From assembly GCA_965116785.1 (NCBI GenBank), contig OZ220731.1, positions 2,294,001 through 2,358,000 on the forward strand: DNA of 64,000 nt, written 5' to 3'. Positions 34,701 to 43,920 of this stretch are shown here, piece by piece (positions within the stretch are counted from its first letter, which is position 1; each line of letters opens with the position of its first letter). The stretch is from Bin87 sp965116785. Its GTDB lineage: Bacteria; Chloroflexota; Dehalococcoidia; Lucifugimonadales; UBA3495. The position numbers and the translations under genes were made by a program. The notes under the pieces are model-generated. The model saw only the letters and a list, made by a program, of their open reading frames with translations. It was not told the DNA's origin and ran no database searches.

Positions 34701-36054
34701 CGATCACGGGAAGTTCCTGCGCGCTCAGGCAACCTACGACGACAAACACGGCACAGGCAAAACCGTTCACGGGACATCGCCCAACGCGGTCCCGCAGCGG
34801 CCGGCGAATCGGCCTCCTGAATTCGACGAAGGGTCGACGACCACCAGGTCCGTAAGCGAAGCTGGAGTCACCGGCACGCGGTTGGGCGCCGCTGTGGTCG
34901 CGTCGGATGCCGACGGCGATGCGTTGACCTACTCGCTGGCCACTGGCAACGACTCCGCCAAATTCACCGTTGACCCAGCCACCGGAGACCTGGAGGTCGC
35001 GGCCGGCGCGTTGCTGGATTTCGAGACCGGGTCGTCTTTGTCCGTGGTTGTGCAGGTGACGGACGGCCTGGACTCAGGCCACAATTCCGATACGACAATA
35101 GACGACACCATCACCGTGACGGTCAGCTTGATCAACGCCGATGAGCTGGGCAAGGTGAGTTTGTCAACATCGCGGCCTCAGTTCGACGAAGCCATCACAG
35201 CCACGCTCAAGGACCCGGACGGCGGGGAAACCTCCATCACCTGGCAATGGGCCAAGTCACACGACTCGGGCAACACCTGGACTGACCTGGCTGGCGAAAC
35301 CGCCGACACCTACACGCCGGTTGCGGAGGATGAAGGCGCACTGCTGCGCGCCACGGCGAGCTACGCCGATGCCGAGGGGTCGGGCAAGAGCGCAAATGCC
35401 GTGAGCCTCGAAAAGGTGACAGGCAGCGGCAATGGAGAGGCTCAACAAAACAAGTCAACTCCTGAACCAAACTTCTATGACCGTTGCCTCCGCGACATGC
35501 TCGCCGGCTCCGTTGCCAATTGCGGCAGGGACAGCTTCGCGTCGTTCCGAGTTGAACTGGACGGACGCTACATCATCAACTGGAGCGAATGGAACGCCGC
35601 TCACCCTGATGTTACGGGTTACACCATCTTCATCAACGAGTTCGTGTACATGAAATACTACGTCGGCAATACAGAGGTGATCTATGATGATCTGGCTGAC
35701 GTTTACGAAAGCTGCCAGTTCGCTGACAACCGCTGGCATTGCCAGGGCCCCCTGAAATCCAACTACTATCAGGACATGAGCGGAAATCCCACTCGGATGC
35801 GCGTGGTGGCGTTGGGTGTCGACCACACCGAACTCAGTGCCAACCTTGAAGCCCCGGGACGTTGGATGTCAGACCAGAGTTTCCATCGCTGGAGCGGCGA
35901 CGAAACCGACCCCAACAACGAACCCACAGCGGTCACCTACCGTAGGCTCAAATTGGAAATGGACCTCTATCACTTCCGGGCCCACGGTGGAAGCGCAGGA
36001 GGGGGAACCGTGCTGATCGACGGGGCCAACGGTTTCGATGAGCTACCCGAATAA
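31762..36054 (+). CDS. Giant exported protein: ten-repeat propeller, cadherin-like and Ig-like domains
   Basis: 1430 residues from a GTG at 31762, with GGAG 7 nt upstream. A signal anchor (residues about 10-33) precedes ten tandem beta-propeller-type repeats to about residue 494, each with the pattern G-x-WSDG-x-x-MWVxDxxDxxLYAY. Then come alternating modules to about residue 1210: four cadherin-like units (ATDADGDSLTYRLRG, VTDPDGDTLIYGID, ATDPDMDDTLAYRL, ASDADGDALTYSL) and three Ig-like units with WQWQRADTAD- or WQWAKSH-type cores. The final 200 residues are a distinct domain with Cys pairs (CLRDMLAGSVANC, CQFADNRWHC). Aspartates suggest calcium binding. It is a cell-surface adhesin or attachment protein by architecture; no sorting signal or pilin motif was seen. 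It is the largest gene in the window and is not broken, though broken genes surround it. Confidence 0.88.
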   Translation: MFTIIKGNAKIIKYAITVSTTIFIATILLFVSSHDTVNAGVNAHHRGFDVGSQHDKPEGVWSDGETMWILDDRGDRSELIAYRLATGARLPDKDIDLSSNNDKPQGITSDGTIMWVADWDDRKIYAYDIDSQSRVPNRDIDLTGSNDAPRGIATDTHYMFVVDKEDKKVYVYLLSNGQYLSTITFALHGNNDHPWGIWSTPRSPSSELWVTDHSDDIVYRYDYVRDTSDPAFRLPVGSGDPKGIWSDEKHFWIVDDDDDHVYAVTYEGFRQQGADISISGTTEPTGAWTDGTTIWVGNKGVTHDTLLAYDLSDGTPTNPNFFLTDNNEDPVAMWSDDAHIWVCDADDGLLYAYEKDQIGAYSPSNLKALASGNANPTGIWSDGDVMWVADKSDDKLYAYEWPQMTRHETRDITLDSGNDNPGNIWSDGVHIWVFDRTRKNAYAYSLDDGVRQRSQEFRPAPQNDRFSGGMTGHRQRVWILDTRDEKLYAYLKLNTEPSFTADSVRFEIHHSLPVTGLVGALPEATDADGDSLTYRLRGADSSRFYIDQNLRIRSGVGATFTGGESLSFEATVHDGKSQINRTNQNADDYATIYVDVLHNADPEFVIPNVESFMVAENASETDVIADLDVTDPDGDTLIYGIDASPTHPFQVTDGQIKLKAGETLDYEGTTSYDLTVRVRDNKDDNGGEDTGWDDDISITIEVTNVDEAGTVTLGSNNPEVNVSLSASLTDPDGSISDLAWQWQRADTADATTWTDISGATASSYTPASGDAGKFIRARASYDDGEGTDKTAVGTASNAVLADTPTNQSPSFTEGTTATRSVGEDGTDGDFVGEPITATDPDMDDTLAYRLIGEHANRFGIDFNTGQIFLKVQAFLNYERRSSYTVNVRVRDSKDADGEDDVLWDAFIDVTINIIDVDEPGEIEFDSDHPQVGTEFAADLDDEDLPISNLSWQWQTADTADAANWVDVDGATTADYTPVFADHGKFLRAQATYDDKHGTGKTVHGTSPNAVPQRPANRPPEFDEGSTTTRSVSEAGVTGTRLGAAVVASDADGDALTYSLATGNDSAKFTVDPATGDLEVAAGALLDFETGSSLSVVVQVTDGLDSGHNSDTTIDDTITVTVSLINADELGKVSLSTSRPQFDEAITATLKDPDGGETSITWQWAKSHDSGNTWTDLAGETADTYTPVAEDEGALLRATASYADAEGSGKSANAVSLEKVTGSGNGEAQQNKSTPEPNFYDRCLRDMLAGSVANCGRDSFASFRVELDGRYIINWSEWNAAHPDVTGYTIFINEFVYMKYYVGNTEVIYDDLADVYESCQFADNRWHCQGPLKSNYYQDMSGNPTRMRVVALGVDHTELSANLEAPGRWMSDQSFHRWSGDETDPNNEPTAVTYRRLKLEMDLYHFRAHGGSAGGGTVLIDGANGFDELPE

Positions 36055-36325
36055 AGCGAAACGCCCCTCCCATCAACGACCTGTGGTCCAGGCGTGGCTG
36101 GGTTGGTCGCTGGACGCAACAGGTGTGACCACCGCCCAGGAGACCTTCTACCGTTGGAGCGGCGATGCCGCTGACCCGAACAACGTGCCCACTGAAGTGA
36201 CCTATCGGACGAAGACGTCCGAAGTAGATCACTACCACTTCGTCCCTCGCGCCGGCAACGGGGAGTTGAGAGAGAAGAAAATCATCATCCACGGTATGGT
36301 TTTCGACAATCCATTCGCTCCGTGA
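36038..36325 (+). CDS. Short protein repeating the C-terminus of the giant surface protein
   Basis: A 95-residue frame starting 17 bp inside the giant gene's end. Its middle (FYRWSGDAADPNNVPTEVTY, HYHFVPRAGNG) matches the giant protein's final FHRWSGDETDPNNEPTAVTY and LYHFRAHGGS. It is therefore a partial tandem copy of the last module, left as a fragment or a small secreted-tail paralogue. No signal peptide, so expression as a separate protein is doubtful. Confidence 0.6.
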   Translation: MSYPNKAKRPSHQRPVVQAWLGWSLDATGVTTAQETFYRWSGDAADPNNVPTEVTYRTKTSEVDHYHFVPRAGNGELREKKIIIHGMVFDNPFAP

Positions 36326-36607
36326 TCCGGGACGGGACATCGCCCATGGGGCAACCTGTTTCATATCTATCGGACCAGGAACGGGCGCACTGTCGCAACG
36401 TCAAGCGCGAAGGCGCTTCGTGCAAAGCAGCGGCATGCACCGTGAATAACCAAAACGACCACGTACCCCCGCCAAATAGCGCCAGGGGGATCAACATCAG
36501 GAGACGTTGCTTGCCCAATTCAGGTTTTTCCGGTCGCGGAACTGACGTCCGAAGGCAGCCATATCGGATTTTCACGATCGTTCGGCGTCGCTCAACTGGC
36601 GAACCAG
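36326..36607. other. Intergenic, degraded sequence
   Basis: No gene supported. Lies between the surface-protein tail copy and an IS3-type OrfA remnant. Confidence 0.4.
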
Positions 36608-36898
36608 TTGTCGACGCCGGCAATCGAAAGGATCAAGGCTGAGGAAATCATCAACAAAGTCAGGGAGGCCGAGGTGATCATCGCCGCGGGCAGCACTGTT
36701 GTGGAAGCTGCTCGCCGCATCGCGGTGTCGGGGCCTACTTTCTACCGCTGGCGTGCCGAGTACGGCGGTCTACGGTTGGACCAGTCCCGACGGCTGATGC
36801 GATTGGAGGCCGAGGACAGCCGACTCAAGCGGGCGATGTCGGAGCTCACCCTGGAAACCAGATGCTCCAGGTGGCCGCGTGGGGGCAGGTCAGAGTAG
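36608..36898 (+). pseudogene. IS3-family OrfA remnant
   Basis: 96 codons: the HTH (AAGSTVVEAARRIAVSGPTF, then YRWRAEYGGL) and leucine-zipper-like SRLKRAMSELTLE are those of IS3 OrfA, but the end (CSRWPRGGRSE) is out of family and no OrfB follows. So the element is truncated. Confidence 0.75.
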
Positions 36899-37133
36899 CC
36901 TGGCACTTTAGCTTCTACCGCTCAGTGAGACCTCCCGCCGGAATGTTCGCAAAACGTTACCTGTAGGCTCACCACCTTCCCCGTGAAACAACCCCTTGAG
37001 AACGGCGTTTCTTGCTTGGATTGAGTAGGAAACGTCGTTTTTGTGTTCGCCACGGTCCGGCTTGATTCGCCGCCATCCGAAAAATCGGTACACGGATTGG
37101 GCAATGATCGCGTGTCCCCGATTTCGGTCGAGA

Positions 37134-37668
37134 TCATCCTGCGCAATCCCCTGACAGCAGGCGGCGTCCGTTCAAATACTCCATGACCATGTCCGCGCAC
37201 TCGGAAGGCGAGCGACGGCTGGTATCTACCGTCAGTTCGGCATGATTGGGTCGCTCGAATGGTGAGCCGATGCCGGTGAAAGCGCAGATCTGGCCGGCTC
37301 TTGCCCTCCGATAAAAACCCTTGGCGTCCCGGTCCTCGCACACCTCCAGCGGGGTGGCCACAAAGACCTCGATGAATTTGCCCGGCGGAATGAGGCTGCG
37401 GGCGAAATCCCGGTCTGATTCGAAGGGCGAAATGCACGCAGCCAGGGTGACCAGGCCGGCGTCGTACATCAACTTTGCCACTTCCGCCGTGCGCCGTACG
37501 TTTTCGCGACGGTCCGCCTCACGGAAGCCCAGATCACGGTTCAACCCGTGCCTCAGGTTGTCGCCGTCGAGCACGTAGACAAAGCAACCATCGTCATGAA
37601 GCCGCCGGGCCAGCGAATTCGCCAGGGTCGTCTTGCCGGCCCCTGACAGTCCCGTGAGCCACACCACC
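37134..37668 (-). pseudogene. cysC: Adenylylsulfate kinase, 5' end lost to a transposase remnant
   Basis: From about 37668 the minus strand gives VVWLTGLSGAGKTTLANSLA (P-loop), DGDNLRHGLNRDLGF, RTAEVAKLMYDAGL, SPFESDRDFARSLI, EVFVATPLEVCEDRDAKG and the C-terminal FTGIGSPFERP. These are all the motifs of APS kinase, which makes PAPS from APS and ATP for sulfate assimilation or sulfation. The reading frame runs on upstream to 38090 into transposase DNA, and no start codon or ribosome site sits at the expected place, so the first residues and promoter are replaced. Whether any protein is made is unclear; the catalytic part is intact. Confidence 0.8.
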
Positions 37669-38172
37669 AGCCGGGCGCTGTGGTACCGCGGCGGCTTCCC
37701 GTCGGTCCAGATCCGCTGGGTCGTGGTCCGACACCTGGAGGAATCCCTGGTGCCCCAGGCTTTGCTATGCACCGACATCGACGCCGACCCGCTACAGATC
37801 GTGCAGTGGTACATGCTGCGCTGGCAGGTCGAGGTGACCTTCGAGGAACTGCGGGACCACCTGGGCATGGAAACCCGACGCCAGTGGTCCGAGCGGGCCA
37901 TCGCCAGAACCACCCCCGCACTTTTTGGCTTGTTCAGCCTGGTGACCATGGCCGCGGATGTCTTGATTGAACAACAGGGCGGCATCACGCCGCGAACCAC
38001 GGCATGGTATGTCAAAACCAACCCCACTTTCGCCGACGCCATTGCCTTGGTCAGACGACACATCTGGGCACAGCAGGAGACTTTTGCCACGTCCGAGCCC
38101 AGCCCTGAACTGATAAAACTCCCACGCGGGATATACCGCAGGATGATCGAGACCCTCGCTTACGCCGCCTAA
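37669..38172 (+). pseudogene. Transposase C-terminal remnant (IS4/IS701-like)
   Basis: On the plus strand, LWYRGGFPSVQIRWVVVRHL, LQIVQWYMLRWQVEVTFEEL and RDHLGMETRRQW, then RAIARTTPALFGLFSLVT resemble the C-terminal half of IS4/IS701-type transposases (the WQVE...FE catalytic glutamate region). The N-terminal half is missing. It joins the broken cysC on the left and a broken MFS gene on the right, so it marks a rearrangement. Confidence 0.75.
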
Positions 38173-38177
38173 TTGTA

Positions 38178-38565
38178 CAAAGTCGAGACCGGGGAAACAG
38201 ATCCGCTACCGACGCGACGCAGTTGGCCATCAATATCCCGCCGCCAATGCCCTGCACGCTGCGAGCGAAAATCAACTGCGTCATGGAGGGACTTAACCCG
38301 GCCAGCGTAGCGCCCATGATGGAGACGGCCAACCCAAGGATGAAAAATGTCCTGCGGCCGTAGATATCGCTCAGTCTCCCGGATATCGCTGCCGCTACCG
38401 CCGCCGCGGCCAGGTAGGCGGTCGCGGCCCACGCGTACCGGTCAAACCCGCCGAGGTCAGCGACTATGCGGGCATGGCCGTGGAGATACTCGTCTGGCTC
38501 ATCACCGACAGCAACGTCGCCGACAACACGCCGGCGAGGGCGAAAGCGACTCGCCCTTTGCAAAC
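38178..38565 (-). pseudogene. MFS drug-efflux-type transporter fragment
   Basis: Joining two frames gives RVAFALAGVLSATLLSVMSQ, then TSISTAMPA, then VADLGGFDRYAWAATAYLAA, SGRLSDIYGRRTFFILG and ARSVQGIGGGILMANCVASV, followed by ADLFP. These are the first four helices and motif A (GRLSDIYGRR) of the DHA2 (EmrB/QacA) family. A stop and frame change lies near 38468, and the gene is cut at 38178 by the transposase remnant. Confidence 0.8.
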
Positions 38566-38981
38566 CTCCCCGCGTAGCTGCGCTCGGGCGCCACGATTCC
38601 CGAATCCGGTACCGGTTTCGCGTTCAAGGGTATGCGGTTCCCGTTACGCGATGATCGCGGCGCTTGTTCACGGGATGATTCCCCACCCACGCCAACGTCA
38701 GGCCTGCGCCCGAATCGCGGGGCGCTGCACTCAACTGGCACGGCTCGGTTCGCAGTTCCGGCGCACCCGTATTCCGAACCAAATCACGAGGAAAACTTGC
38801 AGCCGAGTCGCCCGCCAAGTCGCCGGAACCGCAAACTGTGGAGACGGGCGCGGCGCGGAACGATATACCGCGATACATCCGAAAAGTCTATGAATTTGAT
38901 TTTGGTTATAGCCTCAAACAAAAAACTTGAGGCAGCGTTTTGTACGGGCACGCATCTGAATCGGTCAACCCACGGGTCGAC
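38566..38981. other. Intergenic, no gene seen
   Basis: No coding or RNA feature supported. It ends at the left terminus of the ISAs1-like element. Confidence 0.4.
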
Positions 38982-40222
38982 CAGGGCGATTACGTCTTAC
39001 CCGAGGGGAGCTTTGAGCACATAGTCCTCATTCCATGCGGAGTTGAGGCGTTTGCCCTTGATGCCCGCTTTCAGGGTTTTCTCGTTTTTCAGCAGGTTGC
39101 GTCCGATCTGCCGCAGCGTGTTGATGTTCTGTGGGCCATTGTCCGTGCGCACTTGGCACTGGTCTTCTCGAAAGGTCACATCCAGGATCCAATGCAACGA
39201 GTTTGCGATGCTCCAGTGGCTTCTGACCACGGCCGGGAGTAGTTCCGCTGAGCCGGCCAGGCTGCCGATGTAGTAGCGGGGCTGGGTGGCGTCACCTTCA
39301 GCAGTATGCCGATGGCCCACCACCGTGACGGCGGTTTTCGGTTGCGGCCATTGCGCCTGTAGGTCCGGACAGTCCAGGAGATCCCGATCGGTGACGTCCC
39401 AGCGTTCCCGCCGTTTCACCCGTCCGTGCCCTTTGTCCACCGTGTCAGTGTGGACGCCGGGCACGCCGTCAAAGCCCAATGCCTCGGCCGATTCGAACAG
39501 GTCTCGAATGCCCTCATGCAGTGGCCCCGGTTCTCCTTCACCGCCAGCGCGCAATCGGCGCCACCCTCTTGGTCTGTTGGGCGATCTCCCGCTGGCAGCC
39601 CATGACATCGATGGTGACGATACAGCCCTGCAGGTCCGGCAGCTCCAGTCCGCCAAAGGTGGAGGGAATGGCGGTGACCTCATTGGATTTCTCGTCAGTC
39701 TTGACCGTGCCCAAGGTCATGGTCTGCTGGGTGGCCCAAGCACCGACCATGTGGATGGCGCTCTTCTTGCCAGCCCGGTTTTGGGATAGTCGGGCGGTCT
39801 TACCGTCAATGGCAACCACCGCGGCAGGCAACAACTCGGCGATCGCGTGATTCCAGGATACGAAGCAGTTCTGCAACCGCACTGGGTCGAGGCTAACGAA
39901 GACATCCCCGAAGGTGTCATCGGATGGAATGCCGTGGAGCAGTTCCAGGAAGCTCTGAAACCAGGCCAGCTTGCTCCTGCGGGACATTCCTATGTGGATC
40001 CAAGAACCGGCTCCGCAGATTGTGGCGCCGATGATCATGGCCGAAATGTGGGCCGATTTGTGACGTCGGGTGCGTTCCGCTCGCGAATCGTCCCACTCAG
40101 CGAACTGATCGAAAATAGTTGCCTTCGGTCATTGTGCCAGGCCCTCCTTCCTCCACGACCGTCAACTGGCCCCCGGACGTTAGCGCATTTTTAAACAATC
40201 ATATGCAGATGCGATTGCCCTG
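38982..40222 (-). mobile_element. ISAs1-like insertion sequence, decayed
   Basis: About 1241 bp bounded by CAGGGCGATTACG at the left and the complement CGATTGCCCTG at the right, matching the CAGGG start of ISAs1 ends. It holds a transposase broken by frameshifts. No clear target duplication was found at the ends. Confidence 0.65.
38997..40150 (-). pseudogene. ISAs1-family transposase with frameshifts
   Basis: Pieces in order on the minus strand: FDQFAEWDDSRAERTRRHK (out of frame with an earlier ATG), ISAMIIGATICGAGSW, VVAIDGKTARLSQNRAG, LPDLQGCIVTIDVMGCQREI, then in another frame GHGRVKRRERWDVTD, LPAVVRSHWSIANSLHWILD and RQIGRNLLKNEKTLK. The DGKT, IDVMGCQ and WSIENxLHWxLD-type motifs are those of ISAs1. 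Frame changes occur near 40125 and 39540-39560, so the enzyme is dead. Confidence 0.8.
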
Positions 40223-40479
40223 CGTGGGTGGATCGAGGCATGTACGGTGAGCTGCCGCCAATGCGATCATTTTCGAACAATCAAAATCGGGTGGTTGCCG
40301 CTGTAGCCGCAGAATTGCCCGCGTTCTCACCAGGAGGGATCACGCCCCAATGTAAGACATTGCGGAGGATGGTCTATCCTGCATGGTCGTTTGGTTGCAG
40401 GCCGGGAAATTGGCCGGAAAGTTGACCAATTCTTTGGGCCGGCAGCTTTCATTGCTCGTTGTGAGTTGTCTTGGGGGTG

Positions 40480-40710
40480 GCGTTCTTCACCAGCGCTGAG
40501 GCGGCGCTGGTCGCGGTCAACTAGATACGCATCCAGTTTCTGGACGATGAGGGGAACGCCGCCGCTGGCGTGGTGAAACAGGTGCAGGCGCAGCGCGCAA
40601 AGTTCTTCGCCACCATGCTGTTGAGTCAGAGCGCTTTCACTATCTCCGCGACCGCCATCAGTACGGCCCTCGCGGCGCTCCTGCTGCAAAACGCCGCATA
40701 CGCCGCCTAA
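40480..40710 (+). pseudogene. DUF21/CNNM (CorC-type) membrane-domain remnant
   Basis: FFTSAEAALVAVN, a TAG stop, then IRIQFLDDEGNAAAGVVKQV, AKFFATMLLSQSAFTISATA. This matches the DUF21 transmembrane start (FSxSEAALxAxNRxR, then DEGNxxA) with the stop replacing an arginine. No CBS or CorC part follows. The rest is deleted. Confidence 0.7.
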
Positions 40711-40787
40711 TTGGCCACCGTTTGTAACGCCATGTTCGAGGAGGGTTGGGCAAAGCAGCACTTCATTTGATAGGTTACGTTTCGTTG

Positions 40788-42146
40788 TCAACCGATCGGC
40801 GGCGCCTGGTTCAACCCGGCAATGCGCTCACACCACTGCGCCGCGCCCAGGACCCTGCCCTCCTGCGCCCACGGGCCGCCAAACTGCACCGCCATGGGCA
40901 TCCCCAGCTCGCTCAGGCCCGTCGAAACCACCACCGTGGGCAGACCGGAGGCCGACCACGGCACCTGGAAAGCCGCATCGCCCGTGGTGTTCAGGTCCCG
41001 GGGAGCCGGAGCCGGCATCGCCGGCGTCATCACCACGTCGACCTTGGCAACCATCTCGCTGAAGTCGGTGCGGAACTGACGTCGCAGCCGCTGGGCTTTC
41101 AGGTACGCCGACGTAGGCATGATCATGCCCATCTCCATGCCGGCGCGAATGCGCGGGCCGTAGTCAGCGGCGCGAGCGCGGTGATTGCCCTGGTGGATTG
41201 CCGCGCACTCCACGTTCGAAACAATGCGCTGGAACTTGTGCACCACGGCGAAGCTGTCGGGCAGCGGAATCTCCTCGACATCCGCCCCAGCCTCCGCCAG
41301 TTGATTGGCCACGGCCTCGGTGTGCGCCCACATCTCCGGCGTGGCGTAGTCCTGGTAGTACTGCCGCACCAGCCCGATGCGCGGCGGCCGGTCATGCTCC
41401 GCCATCTGCGCCACGAAGTCGGGCACGGGCTCGCGCAGAGTGCCGGGGTCATTGTCGTCCGCACCGCTCAGCACGGTCAGCATCAGCGCGGCGTCGGCCA
41501 CCGTGCGGGTCAGGATACCCACGTGGTCCAGCGACCAGCTTAACGGGGCCACCCCGTACCGTGAGATGCGCCCGTAGGTGGGCTTCACGCCGACGATGCC
41601 GTTGTACGCCGCCGGCCGGCAGGTGGACCCGCCGGTCTGCGAGCCCAGCGCCGCCGGAACCATGCGCGCCGCCACCGCCGCGGACGACCCGCTACTGGAG
41701 CCACCCGGAGTGTGCTCCAGGTTCCAGGGGTTCCGCGTCGGCGAGGGATCGGAGGAGGCGAATTCGGTGGTGACTGCCTTGCCGAGGATGATCCCGCCCG
41801 CACCCTTGATCTTGGCCACCGATGTCGCGTCGAATTCCGGCACAAAATCGGCGTTCACCTTCGACCCGCAGGCGGTGAGCATGCCTTCGGTGTAGAAGAT
41901 GTCCTTCAGGCCCACCGGCACGCCGTGGATCAGACCCAGCGGATCACCCCGCTGCACCTCGGCTTCGCGTTGCTGCGCCGCCGACAACACTGCATCACGG
42001 TCGATGGTGACCCAAGCCTGCAGGTCGCCGTCCAGCGCGTCGATGCGCGCCAGCAGCGACTCCGCCAACGCCACCGGGGACAGGGTTCCTTCGCGAATCT
42101 GCGCGGCGGCCTCTGCCACCGAAAGCTCGTGGAGTTCAGGCATCAT
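40788..42146 (-). CDS. Amidase signature family protein, copy 1
   Basis: 452 residues. Amidase-signature triad: Lys in GVPVGLKDIFYTEG, the cis-Ser and nucleophile Ser in PGGSSSGSSAAVAARM and LGSQTGGSTCRPAAYNG. GVKPTYGRISRYG follows as expected. Such enzymes hydrolyse amides, or as GatA make Gln-tRNA; without gatB/C neighbours, a catabolic amidase is more likely. No signal peptide. A nearly identical gene lies at 58578-59936. The first 200 or so residues differ at a single position, whereas residues about 260-300 differ at many. Confidence 0.92.
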   Translation of the reverse strand: MMPELHELSVAEAAAQIREGTLSPVALAESLLARIDALDGDLQAWVTIDRDAVLSAAQQREAEVQRGDPLGLIHGVPVGLKDIFYTEGMLTACGSKVNADFVPEFDATSVAKIKGAGGIILGKAVTTEFASSDPSPTRNPWNLEHTPGGSSSGSSAAVAARMVPAALGSQTGGSTCRPAAYNGIVGVKPTYGRISRYGVAPLSWSLDHVGILTRTVADAALMLTVLSGADDNDPGTLREPVPDFVAQMAEHDRPPRIGLVRQYYQDYATPEMWAHTEAVANQLAEAGADVEEIPLPDSFAVVHKFQRIVSNVECAAIHQGNHRARAADYGPRIRAGMEMGMIMPTSAYLKAQRLRRQFRTDFSEMVAKVDVVMTPAMPAPAPRDLNTTGDAAFQVPWSASGLPTVVVSTGLSELGMPMAVQFGGPWAQEGRVLGAAQWCERIAGLNQAPPIG

Positions 42147-42813
42147 TCAACCTCGTGGGCGGCGGCGCTGGTACCGCGATTGGTTCGCCGTTGGCTGCCG
42201 CGACGCTGTGGTAGCGCTCCGGCTACTCCTGGTTCAATAGCTACGGGTTCGGTGCGGGCCTCGGCATTAGCAACGTCGGATATCTGCTCGGTCGCGGCTT
42301 GTAGGTACAATTCCAGATCCACGGCGCGGTGCTCGCCGAACTGGGCAACCGCTCGCCGGCGCGGCTCCTGGTCATGTTGCAGAAACCTCAGCGGGGGTGG
42401 GGATACCAAGCCGAAAGATACTCCGCTGGGGCGTGGCCGTCCAGAGCCGGTCGCCTCGCACGTGTACTCGCGTTCTGTCAAACTGTGATTGCCGACGAAG
42501 CGCGGCAATCTCTTCGTTGGTTAGGGGCCGTGTTTCAGCCAACGAGATCGCCAGGTCGCTAAGCTCCATGCGAAAACCAGACGGGTACGTGTGAGCATGC
42601 CATTTTCACGACTGATTCAACTTGAGCGGCACCGAAGGAGCTACCCAAAGCGCCGCAAGCACCTGGTGTTTTAGATGTCCGACTGACCGCGCAGCATCGG
42701 GCACAAAGTCTCCGAACCGCTGGAATTTTCAAAGCTCACCGCCGCACAGAAGGTGCGGACCCCGCATCGCGTGGGACAGGTCCCGCTGCAAGGGGCTATT
42801 TCGAAGCTGACTC
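42147..42813. other. Intergenic region upstream of amidase copy 1
   Basis: No gene supported. The first few dozen bases resemble those upstream of the second amidase (shared GCGATTGGTTCGCC-like block), so the duplicated segment included some 5' flank that has since diverged. Confidence 0.45.
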
Positions 42814-43920
42814 ATGATTGAGCACGATGGAATCTCCCGCCTCGGCGCCGTGATCAAAGTCCTGGCCATTCTGATATGCCTGTACCTGTTCCTGGTGGGC
42901 ATCGCCGGGATCGGCCACTCGTTCAAACTCTTCGGCGGGGAGTTCTCCGAAGCGGTACTCACCGCGACCCAGTCACCGGTGGCGGCCCTGTTCATCGGGA
43001 TCCTGGCGACCTCGCTGGTGCAGAGTTCATCCACAACCTCATCGGTGATCGTCGGCATGGTGGCCGGGGGCACCATCTCCACCCGGGCGGCCGTGTTCAT
43101 GATCATGGGCGCCAACGTCGGCACCACGGTCACCAACACCATTGTTTCAGTGGGTCACGTCGCCCAGGGAGCCGAGTTCCGCCGTGCCTTCGCCGCGGCG
43201 ACCGTGCACGACTTCTTCAACCTGATGGCCGTCGCCGTATTGTTTCCGGTGGAGTGGGCGACCGGTTTCCTGTCTCACGCTTCCGTGTTCCTGGCCACGG
43301 CCTTCGCGGGACTGGGCGGGTTGCAGCTGGGAAACCCGGTCAAGGCGGCAACCGGGCCGACGGTGGCAGCCCTGGCATCAGGGGTGGGCAATCATGGATT
43401 GCTGCTCCTCCTGATAGCCGCGGCGCTCACGGTAGCAGCGCTGTTCTCCATCGTGCGTCTGCTGAGAAGCCTGGCCCTCCGTCGGGTTGAGGCCGCTCTC
43501 GACGAGCGGTTGTTCCGCAACGCGTGGCGCTCCATGCTGGTCGGCGTGGCGGTCACCATGGCGGTGCAGAGCAGCTCGATCTCCACGTCCCTGGTGGTGC
43601 CAATGGTCGCCATCGAGATATTGACCCTGCGTCAGGTGTTTCCCTACACGCTGGGCGCGAACGTGGGCACGACCTTCACCGCGAACCTGGCGGCGCTTTC
43701 CACCGGTAACGTCGCCGCCGTGACGGTCTCTCTGGCGCACCTGCTGTTCAACGTCTGCGGCATCGTCCTGCTGTGGCCCATCTCTCGGGTTCGCCACATG
43801 CCCATCTACCTGGCGGGAAAGATGGCCGACGCAACGATGCGCAGCCGCCTGGTCCCGCTCATCTACGTGGCGGCGGTTTTCTTTGGGCTGCCATTCCTGA
43901 CAATCCTCGCGTTCCGGTGA
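42814..43920 (+). CDS. Na/Pi cotransporter family protein
   Basis: A 368-residue polytopic protein with two inverted halves typical of the NptA/PF02690 family: first QSSS-motif ATSLVQSSSTTSSVIVG, GANVGTTVTNTI; second TMAVQSSSISTSLVVPM, GANVGTTFTANL. Around eight helices are predicted. It would move phosphate with sodium. It is shorter than E. coli YjbB because the C-terminal PhoU-like domain is missing. No strong ribosome site is seen. Confidence 0.9.
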   Translation: MIEHDGISRLGAVIKVLAILICLYLFLVGIAGIGHSFKLFGGEFSEAVLTATQSPVAALFIGILATSLVQSSSTTSSVIVGMVAGGTISTRAAVFMIMGANVGTTVTNTIVSVGHVAQGAEFRRAFAAATVHDFFNLMAVAVLFPVEWATGFLSHASVFLATAFAGLGGLQLGNPVKAATGPTVAALASGVGNHGLLLLLIAAALTVAALFSIVRLLRSLALRRVEAALDERLFRNAWRSMLVGVAVTMAVQSSSISTSLVVPMVAIEILTLRQVFPYTLGANVGTTFTANLAALSTGNVAAVTVSLAHLLFNVCGIVLLWPISRVRHMPIYLAGKMADATMRSRLVPLIYVAAVFFGLPFLTILAFR

